From positions 1 to 31,719 of the forward strand of contig JBNLCM010000053.1 in assembly GCA_050303815.1 (NCBI GenBank): a DNA stretch of 31,719 bases, read 5' to 3'. Position 1 is the first letter of the stretch. Each line of letters opens with the position of its first letter. The position numbers and the translations under genes are program-made. This DNA comes from Cognatazoarcus sp050303815 (GTDB lineage: Bacteria; Pseudomonadota; Gammaproteobacteria; Burkholderiales; Rhodocyclaceae). Below the pieces are notes generated by a model. It did not search any database and had not been told where the DNA came from. It was given only the letters and a program-made list of their open reading frames with translations. Positions 16,209-24,855 of this stretch are shown here, one piece after another.

Positions 16209-16249
16209 GCACCGCGCGGTGCTGCGTCAGGGTACGCACCAATGGTGCG
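16209..16249. promoter_or_regulatory. Pair of related palindromes between hemC and ppc
   Basis: GCACCGCGCGGTGC at 16209-16222 is a perfect 14-base palindrome. CGCACCA-A-TGGTGCG at 16235-16249 is a second perfect inverted repeat with 7-base arms and a one-base centre. Both have the same GCACC...GGTGC half-sites, and their centres are about 26-27 bases apart, i.e. roughly 2.5 helical turns. They lie in the divergent hemC/ppc region, just upstream of the chosen hemC start. They could be a regulator's operator or, in the hemC transcript, leader hairpins. No regulator is identified; chance is possible in GC-rich DNA. Confidence 0.4.
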
Positions 16250-16337
16250 CGAAACGGCAGCGATTCTAGCATGGGCGAAAAAGTGCCCGGACCGGCACGA
16301 ACGCAAAGCTTGACTCTGACAGGGATTCCCAACCGAC

Positions 16338-19076
16338 ATGACAACTGACAAGGACTCGCCGCTGCGCGACGACATCCGCCTGCTCGGCCGCTTGCTGGGC
16401 GACACCGTGAAGGCACAGGCCGGCAACGCGGTCTTCGACCTCATCGAGCGCGTACGCCAGTGCTCGATCCGTTTCCGTCGCGACGACGACCTGGCCGCCC
16501 GGCGAGAACTCGAGGGCCTGCTCGACGACCTCTCCCGCGACGACACGATCCACGTCGTCCGAGCGTTCAGCTACTTCTCCCACCTCGCCAACCTGGCCGA
16601 GGACCAGCACCACATCCGGCGCTCCCGAGCCCACCTGCTCGGAGGCTCGCCCGCACGGGAAGGCAGCCTCGCCCATTCGCTGGACCTGGCGGCCGGCAAG
16701 GCCATCGACGCCGTGGCCCTGGCCGACTTCTTCTCGTCCGCGCAAGTGGTGCCCGTCCTCACCGCCCACCCTACCGAGGTGCAGCGCAAAAGCATCCTGA
16801 ACTGCCACATGGCCATCGCGCGCTTGCTCGACGAGCGCGACCGGATGCAGCTCACGCCGGAGGAGGCCGAGGAGAGCGATGCCGCCCTGCGACGCGGCGT
16901 ACTGACCCTGTGGCAGACCCGCATGCTGCGCCCGGCCAAGCTGTCTGTCCTGGACGAGATTGCCAACGGGCTCTCGTACTACGACTACTCCTTCCTATCG
17001 CAGGTCCCGCGCCTCTACGGCGCCATCGAGGACCAGCTCGCCCGGCGCGGCCACGACACCGAGCTGCCGCCGTTCCTTCGGATCGGGAGCTGGATCGGCG
17101 GCGACCGGGACGGCAACCCCTTCGTCACCGCCGAGGTGCTGGAGCGTGCGCTTGCCATGCAGAGCGAGCGCGCCCTGGCCCACTATCTGCGAGAGCTCCA
17201 CACCCTTGCCTCGCAGCTCTCGCTGGCCCACCTGCTGGTACCGGCCACCGACGCGCTGATGGCGCTGGCCGACGCCTCGCCCGACGACAGCCCGCACCGC
17301 GAGGACGAGCCCTACCGGCAGGCGCTCACCGGCATCAGCGCCCGGGTCGCAGCGACCATCGAGGCGGTCACCGGCCAGCCGGTACCCGGCAACCGCGACG
17401 GTCACGGGCAAGCCTACGACAGCGCCGAGGCCCTCCTGGCAGACCTCGACACCGTGCGCGACTCCCTGCTCCAGAATGGCTCCGAGGTGCTGGCCCGGGG
17501 CCGACTCCGCCGACTGCGGCGCGCCGTGTCGGTTTTCGGATTCCATCTCGCCCCGATCGACCTGCGGCAGAACTCGGACGTGTTCGAACGGGTCATCGCC
17601 GAGCTGCTGGAAGTCGCCCACCCGGGCACCGACTATCTGGCGCTCGACGAGGGAGCACGCATCGCGCTGCTCACCCGCGAGATCTCCGACGCCCGGCCCC
17701 TGCACTCGCCCTACCGGCGCTACTCCGAGGAAACCGAAAAGGAACTGGCGATCTTCGACGCGGCCCGACGGGCCCACCTGCGCTACGGCGCGGTGTCGGT
17801 GCCGAACTGCATCATCTCAAAGACGGATGGCGTCTCGGACCTCCTCGAGCTGGCCGTCATCCTCAAGGAGACCGGCCTGCTCGACCCGGTGGCCGGCGTC
17901 CTCTCGGTCAATGTCATCCCGCTGTTCGAAACCATCGGCGACCTGGAGGCGGCGGCCGCGACCATGGACCACCTGTTCGGCATCCCAGCCTACCGGCACC
18001 TGCTCACATCGAGGGGCGGCGCACAGGAGGTCATGCTGGGCTATTCCGACTCGAACAAGGACGGTGGTTTCCTGACCTCGGGCTGGTCCCTCTACAAGGC
18101 CGAGATCGCCCTCGTCGAGGTATTCCGGCGGCACGACGTGCGCCTGCGCCTGTTCCACGGTCGGGGGGGGTCGGTGGGTCGCGGCGGCGGCCCCAGCTAC
18201 CAAGCCATCCTCGCCCAGCCGGGCGGCGCCGTCCAGGGCCAGATCCGGCTCACCGAACAGGGCGAGGTGATCGCCGCCAAGTATGCAAACCGCGAGGTCG
18301 GCCGGCGCAACCTCGAGGTGCTGGTTGCCGCCACGCTGGAGGCCACGCTGCTCTCGCGCGAGGCCCCAAGCCCGGGCGAGGCCGAGCTCCAGGCCATGGA
18401 CGAGCTGTCGGCCGATGCGTTCCAGGCCTACCGGGCGCTGGTCTATGAGACCGAAGGCTTCGAGACCTATTTCTGGGAGTCGACGGTCATCGCCGAGATC
18501 GCGCACCTCAACATCGGCTCGCGCCCGGCCTCACGCAAGAAGACCCAGACCATCGAAGACCTGCGGGCCATCCCCTGGGTGTTCAGCTGGTCGCAATGCC
18601 GCCTGATGCTGCCGGGCTGGTACGGCTTCGGGTCGGCCGTGCGCGCCTTCGAAGCCCGCCACGGCGAGGCGGGCCTCGCCCGGCTGCAGACGATGTTCCG
18701 GCAGTGGGGATTCTTCTCGAGCCTGCTGTCCAACATGGACATGGTGCTGGCCAAGACCGACATCGCGATCGCCAGTCGCTACGCCGGACTGGTCCGCGAT
18801 GCGGAACTGCGCGAACGGATCTTCGGACGCATTCGCGAGGAGCATGAGGCGACCCGGGCGGCCTTGCTGAAGATCACCGGGCAGGCCGAGCTGCTGGACG
18901 GCAACCCGCTGCTCAAGCGTTCGATCCGCAACCGCTTCCCCTATCTCGATCCGCTCAACCACGTCCAGGTGGAATTGCTCCATCGCCACCGGGAAGGCCA
19001 CGGCGACGAACGCGTGAAGCGCGGCATCCACATGTCCATCAACGGCATCGCGGCCGGCCTGCGAAACAGCGGCTGA
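16338..19076 (+). CDS. ppc: Phosphoenolpyruvate carboxylase
   Basis: This 912-residue enzyme carboxylates phosphoenolpyruvate to oxaloacetate, replenishing the TCA cycle. The catalytic His144 lies in LTAHPTEVQRKS. Other active-site or substrate motifs are GSWIGGDRDGNPFVT, FGFHLAPIDLRQNS, MLGYSDSNKDGGFLTSGW, the glycine-rich loop FHGRGGSVGRGGGPSY, and IPWVFSWSQCRLMLPGWYG. The C-terminus ends in NGIAAGLRNSG, the usual end of bacterial Ppc. Length is slightly above the E. coli enzyme (883). The ATG at 16338 is the first good start. It is divergent from hemC and convergent with algR, 28 bases away. Confidence 0.97.
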   Translation: MTTDKDSPLRDDIRLLGRLLGDTVKAQAGNAVFDLIERVRQCSIRFRRDDDLAARRELEGLLDDLSRDDTIHVVRAFSYFSHLANLAEDQHHIRRSRAHLLGGSPAREGSLAHSLDLAAGKAIDAVALADFFSSAQVVPVLTAHPTEVQRKSILNCHMAIARLLDERDRMQLTPEEAEESDAALRRGVLTLWQTRMLRPAKLSVLDEIANGLSYYDYSFLSQVPRLYGAIEDQLARRGHDTELPPFLRIGSWIGGDRDGNPFVTAEVLERALAMQSERALAHYLRELHTLASQLSLAHLLVPATDALMALADASPDDSPHREDEPYRQALTGISARVAATIEAVTGQPVPGNRDGHGQAYDSAEALLADLDTVRDSLLQNGSEVLARGRLRRLRRAVSVFGFHLAPIDLRQNSDVFERVIAELLEVAHPGTDYLALDEGARIALLTREISDARPLHSPYRRYSEETEKELAIFDAARRAHLRYGAVSVPNCIISKTDGVSDLLELAVILKETGLLDPVAGVLSVNVIPLFETIGDLEAAAATMDHLFGIPAYRHLLTSRGGAQEVMLGYSDSNKDGGFLTSGWSLYKAEIALVEVFRRHDVRLRLFHGRGGSVGRGGGPSYQAILAQPGGAVQGQIRLTEQGEVIAAKYANREVGRRNLEVLVAATLEATLLSREAPSPGEAELQAMDELSADAFQAYRALVYETEGFETYFWESTVIAEIAHLNIGSRPASRKKTQTIEDLRAIPWVFSWSQCRLMLPGWYGFGSAVRAFEARHGEAGLARLQTMFRQWGFFSSLLSNMDMVLAKTDIAIASRYAGLVRDAELRERIFGRIREEHEATRAALLKITGQAELLDGNPLLKRSIRNRFPYLDPLNHVQVELLHRHREGHGDERVKRGIHMSINGIAAGLRNSG

Positions 19077-19104
19077 GCGAGGCGGAGCGGCTGGCCCGCC
19101 GCGA

Positions 19105-19857
19105 TCAGAGCTTCAGGGCGGACTTGACCGAAGGCCACTGCCTGCGGCTGATCGACAGCGGCTCGGACACGCCCTCGAGGAGCACCGCCCAGTGGGGATC
19201 GCCCTCGCTGCCGCCCTGCCGCTCGACGCCCTGCACCGCTGCGCGGGCCACGAGGCAGTTGCGGTGGATGCGCAGGAAACGCTCGCCGAATTCCTCCTCG
19301 AGCTGCACGAGGGATTCATCGAGCACGTAGTCGCGCTCGACCGTGTGGGCCGTGACGTACTTCAGCTCGGCCTTGAGATAGCGCACGTCATCGACCGGCA
19401 CCAAAAGGATCCGCCCACGCTCGGTCACGCTGAAATTCTGCCGGGCCGAGCTCTCTTCCTCGACGACGGGACCGTTGTGGCGGGCGCGCCGGATCTTGCC
19501 GAGGGCTTCGGCGAGCCGGCTTGCCCGGACCGGCTTGAGCAGGTAATCCACCGCCGCCACGTCAAACGCCGTGACGGCGTACTCGTCGTAGGCCGTCGTG
19601 AAGATGATGCCAGGCGGCTCCTGGCGCCCGATCACGCGACGGGCGAACTCGACGCCGTCCATGACCGGCATCCGGACATCCGCGAAGACCAGGTCGACGG
19701 CTTCGGTGTCGAGTAGCCGCAGGGCCTCCTCACCGTTGGCGACCATGGCGACGACCCGGGTCGGTTCGTCGGCCGCGATGTCGTTCAGGAGGTCCCTCAA
19801 GCGGGCGCGTGCCGGAGCCTCATCATCGACGATCAGAACCTTCAGGGGTTCGGTCAT
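19105..19857 (-). CDS. algR: LytTR-type response regulator, AlgR-like
   Basis: This 250-residue response regulator has an N-terminal receiver (about residues 5-125). The acidic pair is in VLIVDDEAPARARL, the phospho-accepting Asp60 is in VFADVRMPVMDG, and the conserved Lys is in AVDYLLKPVRA. The C-terminal LytTR DNA-binding domain (about 145-250) includes LLVPVDDVRYLKAELKYVTA and FLRIHRNCLVARAAVQG. It is paired with the sensor encoded immediately upstream: its ATG overlaps the sensor stop by four bases. In Pseudomonas, AlgR controls alginate, twitching and other surface traits; the targets here are unknown, so the symbol reflects similarity and gene order with argH rather than proven function. 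Confidence 0.85.
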   Translation of the reverse strand: MTEPLKVLIVDDEAPARARLRDLLNDIAADEPTRVVAMVANGEEALRLLDTEAVDLVFADVRMPVMDGVEFARRVIGRQEPPGIIFTTAYDEYAVTAFDVAAVDYLLKPVRASRLAEALGKIRRARHNGPVVEEESSARQNFSVTERGRILLVPVDDVRYLKAELKYVTAHTVERDYVLDESLVQLEEEFGERFLRIHRNCLVARAAVQGVERQGGSEGDPHWAVLLEGVSEPLSISRRQWPSVKSALKL

Positions 19858-20840
19858 GCGCTTTTCCTCCGATACGGCAATCGTATCCTGACTCGGTATT
19901 GCGAGGCATCGGCTTCGACCGCCAGCGACGCCTCCAGGTCGTAGAACAGCATCAGTCGTTCGCGGATGTTCGCCATTGCCATCTGGTTGCCCTGGTGGGT
20001 GCGCCCTGCCCGGCACACCGGATTGCTCACCTCGAACACGATCTCGCTGCCCCGCAGCTCGCCGCGGATCGTGACGGTACCCGGCTCCGACATCGGTTCG
20101 ATCCCATGATAGACCGCGTTCTCGACGAGCGGCTGCAGCATCAGCGGCGGGATCATCGCATCGGGTGGCACATCCTCCATATCGAGGTCCACGTGGAGCC
20201 GGTCGCCGAGGCGCAGCCGCTCAAGTCCCAGGTAGCGCTCGCACAGTGCCAGTTCATCGTCGAGGGGAATCAGGTCGCGATTCTCCTTCATCACGGCCCG
20301 GAACACGTCCGACATCTCTTCCAGCGCCGCCTCGGCCCGGCGCGGATCGCTCCGGATCACGCCGAGGACCGCATTCAGGCTGTTGAACAGGAAATGCGGC
20401 CGCATCCGGACGGTCAGGGCCTGCAGGCGAGCCTCAGCCAGCGAGGGCGCCAGCACCTTGTCGCGGTAATCGAAGTAGGCGAACGCCAGGCACGCCATGG
20501 CGACGGCCCACAGTACCGCCCCCAGCGCCTCGTAGCCGACGCTACCGGACAACCACTCGGCGAGGAAGGTCGTCGCGCCGGCCATCGCGACGGCACAGCC
20601 CAGCGCGACGCGATAGGTCGCCGCCGCGAGGGCGGGCTGCGCGACATAGAGCAGCAGCAGGGTCAGGAACAGGGGCAGTTCAAGGCGTGCGGCAAGCAAC
20701 AGCAGGCCATCGGGCACATCCGCCGGCACGTCCGAGCGGACGAACACCGTTGCGACGCCGGCCGCGTGCACCAGCAGGATCAGACGAAGCGCGATGCCGA
20801 GGTTTCGGAAGTCGGGCAGCCGCCGGGCTCCTCCGTTCAT
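19854..20840 (-). CDS. algZ: LytS/AlgZ-type membrane sensor histidine kinase
   Basis: This 328-residue sensor has about four to five membrane helices in the first 140 residues, including LILLVHAAGVATVFV and LELPLFLTLLLLYVA. The LytS-type His-kinase region follows: the phospho-accepting His in RMRPHFLFNSLNAVLGV, and the ATP-binding N-box PLMLQPLVENAVYHG. No large periplasmic sensor domain is present, as in AlgZ/FimS. I chose the ATG at 20840; GGAGAGGAG lies 15 bases upstream, which is rather far, but no closer canonical start is available. It is divergent from argH and overlaps algR by four bases. The same argH-algZ-algR order occurs in Pseudomonas. Confidence 0.85.
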   Translation of the reverse strand: MNGGARRLPDFRNLGIALRLILLVHAAGVATVFVRSDVPADVPDGLLLLAARLELPLFLTLLLLYVAQPALAAATYRVALGCAVAMAGATTFLAEWLSGSVGYEALGAVLWAVAMACLAFAYFDYRDKVLAPSLAEARLQALTVRMRPHFLFNSLNAVLGVIRSDPRRAEAALEEMSDVFRAVMKENRDLIPLDDELALCERYLGLERLRLGDRLHVDLDMEDVPPDAMIPPLMLQPLVENAVYHGIEPMSEPGTVTIRGELRGSEIVFEVSNPVCRAGRTHQGNQMAMANIRERLMLFYDLEASLAVEADASQYRVRIRLPYRRKSA

Positions 20841-21015
20841 TTGCTTTATAATTTTCTCCTCTCCGGTCTCGCGGCGCTGGCCACGATAGGCGCTCGACGC
20901 AGGCCTGGCGACCGGTGGCTCCAGACGGCAGCCCGGGGCGGACGAATGGCGGACTTCCGCCACACCAAGCATCCGGCACCTCCGCGGTTTTCTCTCTTTT
21001 TGGCTTCCCCGAATT

Positions 21016-22452
21016 ATGGCAGATAGTTTTTCCTCCCCACAGAACCCGCCCGGCGATGGCGACAAGGCGTGGTCCGGCCGCTTCTCCGAGCCGGTCTCCG
21101 ATCTGGTCAAGCGCTACACGGCTTCGGTCTTCTTCGACCAGCGGATGGCGGCACAGGATATCCGTGGCTCGCTCGCCCATGCCCGCATGCTGGCACGCCA
21201 GGGCATCATCGGCGAATCGGATCTCGCTGACATCGAGCGGGGGCTGGGGCAGATCCAGGGAGAGATCGAGCGGGGCGAGTTTGTCTGGAGCCTCGACGAC
21301 GAGGATGTCCATCTGAACATCGAGAAGCGACTGACCGCGCTCGTGGGCGACGCCGGAAAGCGCCTGCACACCGGGCGGTCACGGAACGATCAGGTGGCCA
21401 CCGACATTCGCATCTGGCTGCGAGACGCGATCGACCAGATCGTGGCCCTGCTGCGAGCCTTCCAGCGCAATGTCCTTACGCTGGCCGAGACCCACGCGGA
21501 CACGCCCCTGCCCGGGTTCACGCACCTGCAGGTGGCCCAGCCGGTGACCTTCGGCCACCACCTGATGGCCTATTTCGAGATGACCGAGCGCGACGCGGAG
21601 CGCTTCCTCGACTGCCGCCGCCGCACCAACCGCCTTCCGCTCGGCGCGGCGGCTCTCGCCGGCACGAGCTACCCGATCGATCGGGAATCAGTGGCGGCCG
21701 AGTTGGGCTTCGAGGCCGTCTGCGAGAACTCGCTCGACGCCGTCTCGGATCGCGACTTCGCCATCGAATTCACCGCGGCCTGCGCCCTGACGATGACCCA
21801 TCTGTCGCGCATGTCGGAAGAACTGATCCTGTGGATGAGTCCGCGGGTAGGCTTCATCGACCTGGCCGACCGTTTCTGCACCGGCAGCTCGATCATGCCC
21901 CAGAAGAAGAACCCCGATGTGCCGGAGCTGGTGCGGGGCAAGACCGGCCGGGTCAACGGCCACCTCGTCGCGCTGCTGACGCTGATGAAAGGGCAGCCCC
22001 TTGCCTACAACAAGGACAACCAGGAAGACAAGGAGCCACTCTACGACGCGGCCGACACGGTCATCGACACGCTCCGCATCTACGCCGACATGATCCCCGG
22101 CATTCGCGTCCGTGCCGACAACATGCGGGCCGCGCTGACCCAGGGGTTCGCGACGGCCACCGACCTCGCCGATTATCTGGTCCGCCAGGGCCTGCCGTTC
22201 CGTGACGCCCACGAGGCCGTGGCGCTTGCGGTGCGGGCCGCCGAGGGTAAAGGGTGCGACCTGCCCGATCTTGGCCGCGACGGCCTCGCTGATGCCATGC
22301 GTGCGGTGCCCGGTGCCGCAGAGCGCCTGGGGGACGACGTGGACGCGGCGCTGACCGTCGAAGGCGCGCTGGCGGCACGCAAGCATATCGGCGGGACGGC
22401 CCCTGAACAGGTCCGCGCGGCCATTGCCCGCGCCCGCGCCCGGATCGGCTGA
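21016..22452 (+). CDS. argH: Argininosuccinate lyase
   Basis: This 478-residue enzyme of the fumarase/aspartase superfamily cleaves argininosuccinate to arginine and fumarate. Motifs include WSGRFSEPVSDLVKRYTASV at the N-terminus, LHTGRSRNDQVATDIRIWLR, the catalytic-His segment GFTHLQVAQPVTFGHHL, and the family signature GSSIMPQKKNPDVPELVRG. The start is the ATG at 21016. It is divergent from algZ across 175 bases, which contain the promoters of both but no element I can name with confidence. The next gene starts 22 bases after its stop, so read-through into the kinase gene is likely. Confidence 0.96.
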   Translation: MADSFSSPQNPPGDGDKAWSGRFSEPVSDLVKRYTASVFFDQRMAAQDIRGSLAHARMLARQGIIGESDLADIERGLGQIQGEIERGEFVWSLDDEDVHLNIEKRLTALVGDAGKRLHTGRSRNDQVATDIRIWLRDAIDQIVALLRAFQRNVLTLAETHADTPLPGFTHLQVAQPVTFGHHLMAYFEMTERDAERFLDCRRRTNRLPLGAAALAGTSYPIDRESVAAELGFEAVCENSLDAVSDRDFAIEFTAACALTMTHLSRMSEELILWMSPRVGFIDLADRFCTGSSIMPQKKNPDVPELVRGKTGRVNGHLVALLTLMKGQPLAYNKDNQEDKEPLYDAADTVIDTLRIYADMIPGIRVRADNMRAALTQGFATATDLADYLVRQGLPFRDAHEAVALAVRAAEGKGCDLPDLGRDGLADAMRAVPGAAERLGDDVDAALTVEGALAARKHIGGTAPEQVRAAIARARARIG

Positions 22453-22474
22453 GCCGCCGGGCCGGCGCGCAACC

Positions 22475-23764
22475 ATGGCGGTCATCGAACGGATCGGCAA
22501 GTTCGACATCATCGCCCAGGTGGGCGAAGGCACGACCGCCCGCGTCTTTCTGGCCCACGACCCGTTCAGCGGACGGGACGTGGCGATCAAGTACATCGAC
22601 CCGGCAATCCTGAAGGACCCCCGCCAGGGACGCCTTTACCGGCAGATCCTGCGGAGCGAGGCGGCCCTGGCCGGCCGCCTCGACCACCCGCACATCGCGC
22701 GCATCTTCGACGCCCTCGTCACCGAGGACGAGGCCTACGTAGTCATGGAGTACGTACCGGGCGGCACGCTCGAGCGCTTCTGCGAGCCGGACGGCCTGCT
22801 GGCCCAGGAGCGGGTGATCGAGATCATCTTCAAGTGCACCCGCGCGCTCGACTACGCCTACCACCAGGGCATCACGCACCGGGACATCAAACCGGCGAAC
22901 ATCCTGCTGGTCTCGCCCGAGAGACAGGATGTCAAGCTGTCCGACTTCGGGTCGGCCGCCTTCCAGTCGAGCGAGGCCACCCAGGTGTCGGGTGTGGGCT
23001 CCCCGGCCTACATGTCACCCCAGCAGATCCGGGAAGTCCCCCTCAACCACCAGACGGACATCTATTCCCTCGGCGTGGTGATGTACCAGTTGCTGGCCGG
23101 GCGCCTGCCGTTCGAGTCAAGCAACAACTACAGCCTGCTCTACCGGATCACCCACGAAGACGCGCCGCCACCGTCCCATTACAACCCGGACGTGCCGCCA
23201 TCGCTCGACAGCATCGTTGCCCGCGCGATGCGCAAGGAACTCGAACACCGCTACCAGAGCTGGACCGAGTTTGCCCACGATCTGGCCCAGGCGTTCCGCA
23301 ACCAGGCCCACGCCCACGAGCGGCAGGGCCTGCCGATCCCCGAGAAGTTCGAACTGCTCCGTGGCATGGTCTTCTTCCGCGAGTTCAGCGACGTCGAGCT
23401 GTGGGAAGTCCTGCGCATTGCCCAGTGGTCGTCGGTCAGGCCCGAAACCTATCTGGTGCGGGAAGGCGAGCCCGGAGACTCCTTCAGCTTCCTGGCCTCG
23501 GGCGAAGCCCTGGTGCGCAAGGGAGACAAGCTGCTGGGCGTCCTGACGGCCGGCGAATGCTTTGGTGAAATGGCGCTCTTCTCCGCCGGCAGCGGCACCC
23601 GTGGCGCCAGCGTCGAGGCCACCACCGACATCGAGCTTCTGACGATCAGGGCCCATGCCCTGAACCGCGCGAGCGACGTCTGCCGGATGCACTTCTACAA
23701 GGCCTTTCTGGAAGTGCTGGCGACGCGACTGTCGCTGGCCAACTCGCGGATCGCCAACCTGTGA
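22475..23764 (+). CDS. Ser/Thr protein kinase with C-terminal cyclic-nucleotide-binding domain
   Basis: This 429-residue protein has a Hanks-type kinase domain (about residues 10-275) with a complete active site. The glycine loop is VGEGTTARVFLA, Lys39 is in VAIKYI, the catalytic Asp137 is in HRDIKPANILL, and Asp157 is in SDFGSAAF, followed by the activation-segment GSPAYMSPQQI. The C-terminal part (about 300-425) is a cyclic-nucleotide-binding fold. It contains YLVREGEPGDSFSFLASGEA and FGEMALFSAGSGTRGASVEA, the latter being the phosphate-binding cassette with the usual FGEMAL and a probable phosphate-contacting Arg. There is no membrane segment. It may be a cAMP- or c-di-GMP-responsive cytoplasmic kinase. 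It overlaps the next gene by four bases. Confidence 0.9.
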   Translation: MAVIERIGKFDIIAQVGEGTTARVFLAHDPFSGRDVAIKYIDPAILKDPRQGRLYRQILRSEAALAGRLDHPHIARIFDALVTEDEAYVVMEYVPGGTLERFCEPDGLLAQERVIEIIFKCTRALDYAYHQGITHRDIKPANILLVSPERQDVKLSDFGSAAFQSSEATQVSGVGSPAYMSPQQIREVPLNHQTDIYSLGVVMYQLLAGRLPFESSNNYSLLYRITHEDAPPPSHYNPDVPPSLDSIVARAMRKELEHRYQSWTEFAHDLAQAFRNQAHAHERQGLPIPEKFELLRGMVFFREFSDVELWEVLRIAQWSSVRPETYLVREGEPGDSFSFLASGEALVRKGDKLLGVLTAGECFGEMALFSAGSGTRGASVEATTDIELLTIRAHALNRASDVCRMHFYKAFLEVLATRLSLANSRIANL

Positions 23765-24669
23765 GCATCGACCGCGAGGCCCTGGCAGAGGCCCTCGAGG
23801 CCGCCATCCGCACCGCCACCGGCACGGCCTTCCGCCTGTCGCGGGCCGACGCTGCTCAGCTTGCCCCGGGGCGCGGCGTCTCGCTTTCATCGGGCCGTGA
23901 GCGCGTCTTCTGCAAGCTGATGGACGCGGCCAGCGCCGACCGGCTGGACGCCGAATGTGACGGGTTGGCCGCGATTGCCGCCACCGGCACCTTCCGCACG
24001 CCGGACGTGCTGGGCCGCGGCGAAGCCGCGGGCGCCGCCTGGATGGTCCTGGAATGGCTCGACCTGCGCCCGATCAGCGATGCCGCTGGCGCACGCCGGG
24101 CGGCACTGCTACTGGCCGAGATGCATGGACCCGCGCATCAGGGAGAACGCTTTGGCTGGCACCGAAGCAACTACCTCGGCGCAACCCCACAGGACAATGC
24201 CCCCAGCGACAACTGGTCACGGTTCTTTGCGCTGTCACGCCTGCAACCGCAGCTCCAACGCGCCGCCGACAACGGGCTGGACAAGGCCCTTGCCCGGGAA
24301 GGCGAGCGGATAATCACCCGCCTGCCGGCGATGTTCCTCGACTATCGACCGGCTCCCAGCCTGCTGCACGGCGACCTCTGGCATGGCAATCTGGGCATCC
24401 TGCCCGATGGCGAACCGGTGGTCTTCGACCCCGCGTGCCACCACGGCGACCGGGACTGCGACCTCGCCATGGCGGAGCTCTTTGGCGGCCTGCCCGAGGC
24501 ATTCTATGCCAGCTACCGGGCTGAGCATTCGCCCGGCGAGGGCTACGAAGCACGAAAACTCGCCTACACGCTCTACCACCTGCTCAACCACCTGAACCTC
24601 TTCGGCCGATCCTACCGATCGGCCTGCGCCCGCGTGATCGGATTGCTCGCGCGCGAATTGTCGCGTTAG
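23761..24669 (+). CDS. Fructosamine-kinase family protein
   Basis: This 302-residue protein belongs to the fructosamine/ketosamine-3-kinase family, whose members phosphorylate sugar adducts on amines and so trigger deglycation; bacterial homologues resemble E. coli YniA. Motifs are RVFCKLMD (ATP-binding Lys strand), LLLAEMHGPAHQGERFGW, the catalytic loop LLHGDLWHGNLG and the metal-binding VVFDPACHHGDRDCDLAM. Length fits the family (about 290-310). The GTG at 23761 overlaps the kinase gene stop (GTGA), so translation is coupled, and both encode kinase-fold proteins. The bacterial substrates are poorly known; small-molecule ribulosamines or fructosamines are inferred. Confidence 0.9.
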   Translation: MSIDREALAEALEAAIRTATGTAFRLSRADAAQLAPGRGVSLSSGRERVFCKLMDAASADRLDAECDGLAAIAATGTFRTPDVLGRGEAAGAAWMVLEWLDLRPISDAAGARRAALLLAEMHGPAHQGERFGWHRSNYLGATPQDNAPSDNWSRFFALSRLQPQLQRAADNGLDKALAREGERIITRLPAMFLDYRPAPSLLHGDLWHGNLGILPDGEPVVFDPACHHGDRDCDLAMAELFGGLPEAFYASYRAEHSPGEGYEARKLAYTLYHLLNHLNLFGRSYRSACARVIGLLARELSR

Positions 24670-24822
24670 GTCCTGACGCGGACTTGGTGCCAGCCGTGAC
24701 AGGGGTCCGCGAGACGGCAATGCTGGGCTGCTACGATGGACCAAGGAGGTCGGATCTGCCTCGTCCTGAGCGGCCAGTCGGTTTTTTTTACACGAAACGC
24801 ATCAGCCGGACCGGGAAGAAAC

Positions 24823-24834
24823 ACAAGGCCTTGT
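24823..24834. promoter_or_regulatory. 12-base palindrome upstream of the accessory island
   Basis: ACAAGGCCTTGT is a perfect 12-base palindrome, 22 bases upstream of the sigma-54-like promoter. It lies in a region noticeably richer in A/T than its surroundings; a run of eight T precedes it at 24782-24789. It may be an operator, but it is closer to the promoter than enhancer-binding proteins usually bind. Nothing else in the 286-base gap (24670-24955) looks like a gene. Confidence 0.35.
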
Positions 24835-24855
24835 TTTGAATACAAATAGAGATAC

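Noticed and set aside
16168..16274. An upstream in-frame ATG (16274) that would lengthen HemC by 36 residues.
   Set aside because: The extension is not part of the conserved family and the region contains palindromes that look regulatory; the GTG at 16167 gives the normal length.
16311..16337. TTGACT before ppc as a -35 box.
   Set aside because: A -10 at normal spacing would fall on the start codon; no suitable element exists.
24770..24790. Run of eight T after a GC-rich stretch as an intrinsic terminator for the fructosamine-kinase gene.
   Set aside because: I could not find a convincing stem immediately before the T-run (only three-base-pair possibilities), so I do not list it as a terminator.
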